NCBI RefSeq assembly: GCF_034321785.1
Contig: NZ_JAXLPB010000003.1
Coordinates: forward strand, 372,001-436,000
Reading direction: 5' to 3'
Source: Fulvimarina uroteuthidis
GTDB lineage: Bacteria > Pseudomonadota > Alphaproteobacteria > Rhizobiales > Rhizobiaceae
Length of the DNA stretch: 64,000 nucleotides
Shown: piece after piece, positions 59,272 through 64,000 of the stretch
Layout of the letters: the number at the start of each line of letters is the position of its first letter
Numbering within the stretch: the stretch's first letter is position 1
Translations under genes and position numbers: made by a program
Notes under the pieces: generated by a model
The model's input: the letters and a program-made list of their open reading frames with translations, nothing else
The model's database searches: none
What the model was told of the DNA's origin: nothing

Positions 59272-59913
59272 ATGGATCTGCCGAACGTTTCCGCCGCCGA
59301 CGAGGTTCCGACCCGCATCCAGGCTCGCAACCGCGAGGCAATCCTTTCGGCCGGGCGCGAAGTGTTTGCGCGTCATGGCCTGCGGGGCGCGACGCTGGAC
59401 GAGATCGCCCGCACCGCCGGCATGTCCAAGCCCAACCTTCTCTACTACTTTCGCCGGAAGACCGATCTTTACAAGGCCGTTCTCGAAGAGGTGCTGGCCG
59501 ACTGGCTCTCGCCGCTCCATGCGCTCGATCCCGAGGGCGATCCGGTCGAGGAGCTTCGGCGCTACATCGTCGCGAAGATGCAGCTTTCGAACATGCATCC
59601 CCAGGCGTCGCGGCTGTTTGCCGGCGAAATCATCGCCGGCGCGCCGAACATCCATGGCTTTCTCTCGACGGAGCTGAGGGACATCGTGGCCCGCAAGGCC
59701 AGGACGATCGAAGCATGGGTGGCGCAGGGCCGGCTCGCGCCGATCGATCCGCATCATCTGATCTTCGCCATCTGGGCGATCACCCAGCACTATGCCGATT
59801 TCGATGCTCAGATCCGCGCGGTCCTCGGGGACCGGGCCGGCAGGCCGGGGTTTCGGGAGGAGGCTGCGGAGGCGGTTCTCGGCCTCGTCCTGAACGGCGT
59901 CACGCCGCGCTGA
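59272..59913 (+). CDS. rutR: TetR-family pyrimidine-responsive regulator RutR
   Basis: A 213-residue TetR-family repressor. The helix-turn-helix is ATLDEIARTAGMSKPNLLYYFRRKTDLYKAVLEEV (about 41-75). The ligand domain shows PQASRLFAGEIIAGAPN and WVAQGRLAPIDPHHLIFAIWAITQHYADF, which match E. coli RutR nearly residue for residue and are its diagnostic blocks. RutR releases DNA when uracil or thymine binds. AAGGGA lies 8 bases before ATG 59272. It is transcribed away from the pyrimidine operon, with its operator between them. Confidence 0.95.
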   Translation: MDLPNVSAADEVPTRIQARNREAILSAGREVFARHGLRGATLDEIARTAGMSKPNLLYYFRRKTDLYKAVLEEVLADWLSPLHALDPEGDPVEELRRYIVAKMQLSNMHPQASRLFAGEIIAGAPNIHGFLSTELRDIVARKARTIEAWVAQGRLAPIDPHHLIFAIWAITQHYADFDAQIRAVLGDRAGRPGFREEAAEAVLGLVLNGVTPR

Positions 59914-59938
59914 GCCGAGACATCAGTCGCGCGGCGGA

Positions 59939-60772
59939 TCAGCCGGCGGCGGAGGTCATGTCGGCGACCGCGGCGGCGACGCTTTCCTTGCCACCGGCGG
60001 CCGCGATCGCCAGCTTGCCGCGCACGGTGAGATCGCTGACGAAGTCGAACTGGTCGCGCTGGTCGAACGGATAGGCCTTCAGCTGGTAATGGGTGCCGAA
60101 CGGCTTCTCGCTGAGCATCACGAGCACCGGCCTTGCATAATCGAGATAGGCGCTCGTGAGCGCGACATCCTTGAGGACGGAGCGCATCAAGGCAGCGTCG
60201 TGGCGCGGATCAAGGTAGAAATCGGCGATGCACATCAAGGTGCGGGCACCGTCGTTGGAGTTGGAGATATTGTCCGTCCAGATCCGGGAATGGGGAATGG
60301 TGACGGCGTTGTCGGCGGGTGTCTGGATGCTCACCGCGCGCATGCCGACCTTGCGGACTTCCCCGTAATCATCGCCGATCTGTACCCAGTCGCCGGGACG
60401 GTAGGGCCGTTCGAACACGGCGACGAGGCCCGCGATCAGGCTCGAGACATAATCCTTGAATGCAAAACCGATCGCAACGCTGGCCGCGCCGGCGATGACG
60501 AGGAAGTTCTGGAACGTGATGTCGAAGACGATCGGGATGATCCACAGGATCGCCGCGAACAGGACGACGAGGCGCACGATCGGCACCGCGCCGAGGAAGT
60601 AGAGGCGGAACTGGCTCGGTCCCCGGTCGGCGACGTAAGGAAGGATCAGCCGCGCCCCGGCGATGACCAGCCAGGCGGTCACGATGACGAGCCCGATCTG
60701 CCAGAAGCTGATGTCCTGCAGATCGTTGAGGAGTTTGGCGGCCTGCTCGCCGCTCTGGTCCGAACCGTCCAT
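59939..60772 (-). CDS. Mechanosensitive channel MscS family protein
   Basis: A 277-residue small-conductance mechanosensitive channel homologue. Three membrane segments (FWQIGLVIVTAWLVIAGARLIL, FLGAVPIVRLVVLFAAILWIIPIVF and the pore helix NFLVIAGAASVAIGFAFKDYVSSLIAGLVAVFERPYRPGD) precede the beta and C-terminal domains (VTIPHSRIWTDNISN). It starts 2 bases after the stop of an unknown 397-residue protein, so both are surely one operon. Its N-terminus is short, like the core of E. coli MscS. Confidence 0.93.
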   Translation of the reverse strand: MDGSDQSGEQAAKLLNDLQDISFWQIGLVIVTAWLVIAGARLILPYVADRGPSQFRLYFLGAVPIVRLVVLFAAILWIIPIVFDITFQNFLVIAGAASVAIGFAFKDYVSSLIAGLVAVFERPYRPGDWVQIGDDYGEVRKVGMRAVSIQTPADNAVTIPHSRIWTDNISNSNDGARTLMCIADFYLDPRHDAALMRSVLKDVALTSAYLDYARPVLVMLSEKPFGTHYQLKAYPFDQRDQFDFVSDLTVRGKLAIAAAGGKESVAAAVADMTSAAG

Positions 60773-60774
60773 CG

Positions 60775-61968
60775 TCAGAGCCTGTCCATCGGGAAGCCTG
60801 CCGACATCAATCCTTCGCGGATCGCCGGATAGGCGGCGGCCCGGCATTTCAGGAGGGTGTCGTGGCGCTGGACAAAGCCGGCGCTGATCAGCGCCGAGAC
60901 GACGTTGCTCTCGCCGACGGACGGAAGCACCAGCCGAAGCTCGTCGGCCGTCAGTCCGCCATGCAGAATCAGGGCATGAAGCACGAGCAGGACCGTCTGG
61001 TCGCGGTCGGCGGGAAGCACATATTCGTCGAGCGCGGCGACCCAGAGAACCTGCTCGTCGGTCTCTGATCGGCCGTCCGCGTCGGTTTCGATCTCAAGAT
61101 CCGGGTCGCTGCCCAGGCGCAGGCTGCGACGCCACATATGCCACGCGACCCACGGAATGCCGAGGCTCCTGCCGGCAAGGGTCTTGAACGTATCGGCGCG
61201 CAATGTCCCGTCCTCGTCGAGGTCCATCACGTTCTTCCCGTTCTGCGGCAGGCGGAACGTGATGTTGGTGCTTTCTTCCGCCTGCGAAAGCTCCGAAATC
61301 CAGTCGTAGAGCCGCATTTCGTCGAAGGCCTGGAACGTCTTGCCTTCGGGCAGGATCATGTTGGCGCCGACAGCCATGGAAAGGAATTCGAACGCCCAGC
61401 TGTTGCACCCCACGACGACCTGTCGGTCGACCACGTCGATTGCCGCCAGAAGCCCGCGAACCGTCTTCAGCCCGTCGCGATGGCGCAGGAACCATCGCTC
61501 CAGCCGGGGGATCACGAGCGGCCCTTCGCCGGTCAGATCGGGCAGCACGGGGTCGCCGAAGGACGACAGCAGATCGCCGCGCGCAGGTGCTTCGACGATC
61601 CCGTGGCCGTGGCGGCGGGCCCAGGTCTCGATGATGCCGTTCTCGTCGCAAGGCGGCAGCACGATCGTCGCGATGTGGCGCACTGGCTTCTTCTCGGCGA
61701 GCCAGGGCCCGAGCGTCGCCTGCAGCTCGCCGATGACCGGTCCGGCCGCCGGGGGGGCGACGACATCGTCGAGAAGTTCGAGCGTCGCCTTCTGCAGCTG
61801 CTCCTCGGCCATGATCGGGTCGGGCTTCGAGCGCTGGACCATTGCCAGGATCTTCGAATAGAGCCGCCGGAACGTCTCCTCGGTCGGCAGGGGCGGTCGC
61901 CGATATTCGTCGATCGGAATGAATGTCGCGGGCTTTCCCGCAGCGCCGGTGCTGGGAGGTGATGTCAT
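60775..61968 (-). CDS. Unknown protein operonic with the MscS channel
   Basis: A 397-residue soluble protein without signal peptide or membrane segment. The middle part has VRHIATIVLPPCDENGIIETWARRHGHGIVEAP and ERWFLRHRDGLKTVRGLLAAI, followed by RQVVVGCNSWAFEFLSMAVGANMILPEGKTFQAFD. The last 90 residues look like a winged-helix pair (TVLLVLHALILHGGLTADELRLVLP, VVSALISAGFVQRHD). The spacing recalls P-loop NTPases, but no Walker A is visible. I do not recognise a named family. Its stop lies 2 bases before the MscS start, so it may gate, tether or sense for that channel, which is inference. Confidence 0.8.
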   Translation of the reverse strand: MTSPPSTGAAGKPATFIPIDEYRRPPLPTEETFRRLYSKILAMVQRSKPDPIMAEEQLQKATLELLDDVVAPPAAGPVIGELQATLGPWLAEKKPVRHIATIVLPPCDENGIIETWARRHGHGIVEAPARGDLLSSFGDPVLPDLTGEGPLVIPRLERWFLRHRDGLKTVRGLLAAIDVVDRQVVVGCNSWAFEFLSMAVGANMILPEGKTFQAFDEMRLYDWISELSQAEESTNITFRLPQNGKNVMDLDEDGTLRADTFKTLAGRSLGIPWVAWHMWRRSLRLGSDPDLEIETDADGRSETDEQVLWVAALDEYVLPADRDQTVLLVLHALILHGGLTADELRLVLPSVGESNVVSALISAGFVQRHDTLLKCRAAAYPAIREGLMSAGFPMDRL

Positions 61969-62230
61969 GGCTGGGAAGGACCGGTCTGGCGTCTGATCTT
62001 GTCGTTCTGCTTCGGGCCGAGGCGATCGGGGCCAGCGGCATGCCGCGTGTCCGCCCCCTCATCGTTCGATCCGACGACAGATGGGCTCGCATGCCGACTT
62101 ATCCAGCCTTCATCGTCGTCGGGCTTGCGAACGGCGGTCGGCACCGGTCCGCGAGCGGCGGGTTGCGCCTGCGTTCGGCGCGAAGGCGGAGGCGACCCGC
62201 GCGGAGCCATCGACGGCTCCCGCCCTGCCT

Positions 62231-62965
62231 TCATCGAAAGATCGCCGCAAGGTCCGCATCGCTCAGGCGGCGGATCTCGCCGGGCGAAAGATCGGCGGGC
62301 AAGGCGAGTGCGCCGATCGATTCGCGATGCAACGCCTCCACATGGTTGCCGGCTGCCGCGAACATGCGGCGCACCTGATGATAGCGTCCCTCGCGCACCT
62401 CCAGCACCGCTTCCTGCGGAGAGATCACGACGAGCTCGGCCGGGGCGAGGGGCTTGTCCTCGCCTTCGAGCATCAGGGTGCCGGATGCGAAGAGCGCGGC
62501 CTCGCCGCCGGCCATCGGGCGGGCAAGCTGAACGCGGTAGCGCTTGGCGACATGGTGCTTCGGCGAGATGATGCGGTGAAGAAGCGCGCCGTCGTCGGTC
62601 ATCAGCAGGAGGCCCGAGGTCTCCTTGTCGAGGCGGCCGACCGTCGAGATGGCAGGGTCGCGCCAGCGCCAGCGCGGCGGCAGGAGATCGTAGACCAGAG
62701 GTCCCGCCTCCTTTCGCGAACAGGTGACGCCCAGCGGCTTGTTCAGCATCAGGGCAAAACCGGGCAGGGGATCGAGCGCCTCGCCGTCGACGAGGAGCCG
62801 GGTTTCGAGATCCGGCGTCAGCGCGATCCGCATGTCGGCTCTTTGCACGGGGACGCCATCGAGCAGGATGCGCCCGTTCCTGGCCAGGAGCTGGATTTCG
62901 CGGCGCGAGGCATAGCTCATGTTTGAAAGCAGCTTGTCGAGCCGGGAGGTTGGCGCCTTGGTCAC
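62231..62965 (-). CDS. RsuA/RluB-family rRNA pseudouridine synthase
   Basis: A 244-residue pseudouridine synthase that modifies a uridine in ribosomal RNA. The N-terminal S4 RNA-binding domain is RLDKLLSNMSYASRREIQLLARNGRILLDG. The catalytic block GRLDKETSGLLLMTDDG holds the active Asp. KRYRVQLARP and EGRYHQVRRMFAAAGNHVEALHR complete the RsuA pattern, pointing to 16S rRNA position 516. GTG at 62965 overlaps the methyltransferase stop as GTGA. The 262 bases after it, up to the 397-residue protein gene, hold no gene. Confidence 0.9.
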   Translation of the reverse strand: MTKAPTSRLDKLLSNMSYASRREIQLLARNGRILLDGVPVQRADMRIALTPDLETRLLVDGEALDPLPGFALMLNKPLGVTCSRKEAGPLVYDLLPPRWRWRDPAISTVGRLDKETSGLLLMTDDGALLHRIISPKHHVAKRYRVQLARPMAGGEAALFASGTLMLEGEDKPLAPAELVVISPQEAVLEVREGRYHQVRRMFAAAGNHVEALHRESIGALALPADLSPGEIRRLSDADLAAIFR

Positions 62966-63888
62966 TTGCGGGCCTCGATCACCTTGTAGCCGCCTTCGTC
63001 CGCCAGTGTCTTGACGCTTCGGAACGCTGCGCGCAGCCCATCCTCGTAGGGCATATGCCGATTGGCGACGAGATGGAACGAGCCGGACCGGCGCAGCATC
63101 CGTCCAGCGGACGCGATGAAGGCCTGGCCGAGCGTGCGATCCTCCAGTCCTTCGGCGTGGAAGGGCGGGTTCGACACGACGAAATCGAGATCGGTGAACC
63201 CGGCCTCGCGGGCATCGGACCAGGAAAAGCGCGCCCGTAGATCCTTCACGTTCGCCTTCGCCGCCTCGACCGCGCGTCGATCGAGTTCGACGAGCGTCAG
63301 CGCCGTCACCGTCGGCGATGCGAGAACGGCGCGCGACAGAATGCCGAGACCTGCGCCCAGATCCACCCCGCGCCCGGCGAGGGGGGGAAGATGCTTCAGC
63401 AGAAACGCCGTTCCCGCATCCACCCGGTTCCAGGCGAAGATGCCGGGCTGCGAGTAAAAGCCGATCTCGTCGATCCAGACGGGCCCGCCCGCCGCGATCG
63501 CGTCCGCAACGCCGACGAGCGTGTGCGGCCGGTGCGCCGTACAGATGCGCTGCCGGGCCTTGAAGCGCTCGGCGACGGCGCACCCGAAGCCTTCCAACTC
63601 GCGGCGAAGGCGAAGGCCGCCTTTGTCCTTGGCCGCTGTGGCCGTCACCGTTCCGCCCGGCGCGAGCACACGGAGAGCGTGCGCCAGCACGAAGGAGCGC
63701 TCGACCGAACCGGCGGGCGCCGCGACGGTGATGGCATCGAGGCATGCATCGGGCAGCGCTTCGAGCGCCTGTGCTCCGGGCCGCAGGGGCGAAAGCTGCA
63801 CGGCGCCGTCCGGCACCTCCACGAGGTCCGTTGGCGGCGCGCCGTAAACGGCAGATTGGGGCGGCGAAGAGCGATCGATATTCTTCAT
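62962..63888 (-). CDS. rsmC: RsmC-like rRNA (guanine-N2) methyltransferase
   Basis: A 308-residue protein with a degenerate N-terminal methyltransferase-like half and an active C-terminal SAM domain. The SAM motif is GRGVDLGAGLGILSRAVL and the catalytic motif is VVSNPPFHAEGLEDRTLG. FHLVANRHMPYEDGLR follows, all as in RsmC/RlmG. It likely methylates a guanine of 16S rRNA. Its stop overlaps the pseudouridine synthase start, so two rRNA-modification enzymes are translated together. Confidence 0.88.
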   Translation of the reverse strand: MKNIDRSSPPQSAVYGAPPTDLVEVPDGAVQLSPLRPGAQALEALPDACLDAITVAAPAGSVERSFVLAHALRVLAPGGTVTATAAKDKGGLRLRRELEGFGCAVAERFKARQRICTAHRPHTLVGVADAIAAGGPVWIDEIGFYSQPGIFAWNRVDAGTAFLLKHLPPLAGRGVDLGAGLGILSRAVLASPTVTALTLVELDRRAVEAAKANVKDLRARFSWSDAREAGFTDLDFVVSNPPFHAEGLEDRTLGQAFIASAGRMLRRSGSFHLVANRHMPYEDGLRAAFRSVKTLADEGGYKVIEARK

Positions 63889-63919
63889 GGCCGTGCCATA
63901 GCAGCTTTGGCGCGGTTGG

Positions 63920-63949
63920 AAAAAGCGGCTCGGCCGAGGTCGAGCCGCT
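63920..63949 (-). terminator. Rho-independent terminator of a gene beyond the right edge
   Basis: On the minus strand AGCGGCTCG pairs with CGAGCCGCT around an 8-base loop and is followed by TTTTT. It must serve a leftward gene that ends just right of it. The last 50 bases of the window are too short to identify that gene. Confidence 0.75.
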
Positions 63950-64000
63950 CCCCGTCTATTTTCACCCCGTCCGCCGGTGCGCCACGCCGCGCCGGACTAC

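Noticed and set aside
61965..62234. 89-codon minus-strand frame before the 397-residue protein gene
   Set aside because: Pro/Arg/Ser-rich and overlapping both neighbours; nothing supports coding.
1..64000. CRISPR arrays, prophage, insertion sequences or replication origin
   Set aside because: No regularly spaced direct repeats, transposase, integrase or phage structural genes were found while reading the window; no DnaA-box cluster was noticed.

Overview
The window is a contiguous, gene-dense chromosomal segment with high G+C content from an alphaproteobacterium. It is almost certainly a member of the Hyphomicrobiales (Rhizobiales). The cell-cycle regulator CtrA sits beside a FliJ-like gene, and there is a Ros/MucR zinc-finger regulator. 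PopZ precedes valS, a PIMT-like gene precedes tolC, a chorismate mutase-hisC-tyrC cluster is present, and a PyrB-linked inactive dihydroorotase homologue follows pyrB; all of these are typical of that order. TRAP transport and the general gene content would suit a marine Aurantimonadaceae-like lineage, but that family-level guess is weak. No rRNA, CRISPR array, prophage or insertion sequence was seen. Two tRNA genes (Asn-GTT and Cys-GCA) are present, both with an encoded CCA end.

Layout, left to right. 1-2.3 kb: the end of a 2-hydroxyacid dehydrogenase gene, a DenD-like sugar-acid dehydrogenase and a beta-hydroxyacid dehydrogenase, probably the edge of a sugar-acid catabolic locus. 2.3-9.4 kb: uvrD helicase, the tyrosine-branch cluster (chorismate mutase, hisC, tyrC) and an MFS exporter. 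9.7-12.7 kb: ctrA, fliJ-like and mucR, separated by regulatory and non-coding DNA. 12.8-15.8 kb: cupin, MFS, NUDIX and DUF983 genes. 15.8-25.3 kb: a leftward run of rnr, topA, dprA, plsY, pyrX and pyrB, with many stop/start overlaps. 25.4-32.5 kb: two small membrane proteins preceded by CtrA boxes, ruvX, a metallo-hydrolase, gatC-GNAT-gatA, a second chorismate mutase, and a type III polyketide synthase coupled to an isoprenylcysteine-methyltransferase-like enzyme. 32.9-37.6 kb: a TRAP transporter operon (dctP, dctQ, dctM) followed by an amidase-fold protein without catalytic residues and a 52-residue membrane protein. 37.9-51.8 kb: photolyase, two tRNAs, a PGPGW-type membrane protein, the PIMT-like gene, tolC, popZ, valS, an OmpP1/FadL-like porin, ilvD and a Sel1-repeat protein.

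51.8-59.9 kb is the most informative accessory-like region. It holds a leftward reductive pyrimidine-degradation operon: a Zn-dependent N-carbamoyl-beta-alanine amidase, dihydropyrimidinase, and an ABC importer with ATPase, two permeases and a THI5/NMT1-type binding protein. A divergent RutR regulator gene faces it, and a near-perfect RutR operator lies just upstream of the first operon gene. Two oddities sit inside the operon: a MazF/PemK-type toxin with a small upstream partner, and a 71-codon remnant of a short-chain dehydrogenase. 59.9-64 kb: an MscS channel coupled to an unknown 397-residue protein, a pseudouridine synthase overlapping an RsmC-like methyltransferase, and a terminator for a gene beyond the right edge.

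No wholly new large system is evident. The best leads are the CtrA-boxed membrane gene pair, the catalytically dead amidase tied to the TRAP operon, the toxin cassette and dehydrogenase remnant inside the RutR operon, the MscS partner protein, and the long non-coding stretch upstream of mucR.
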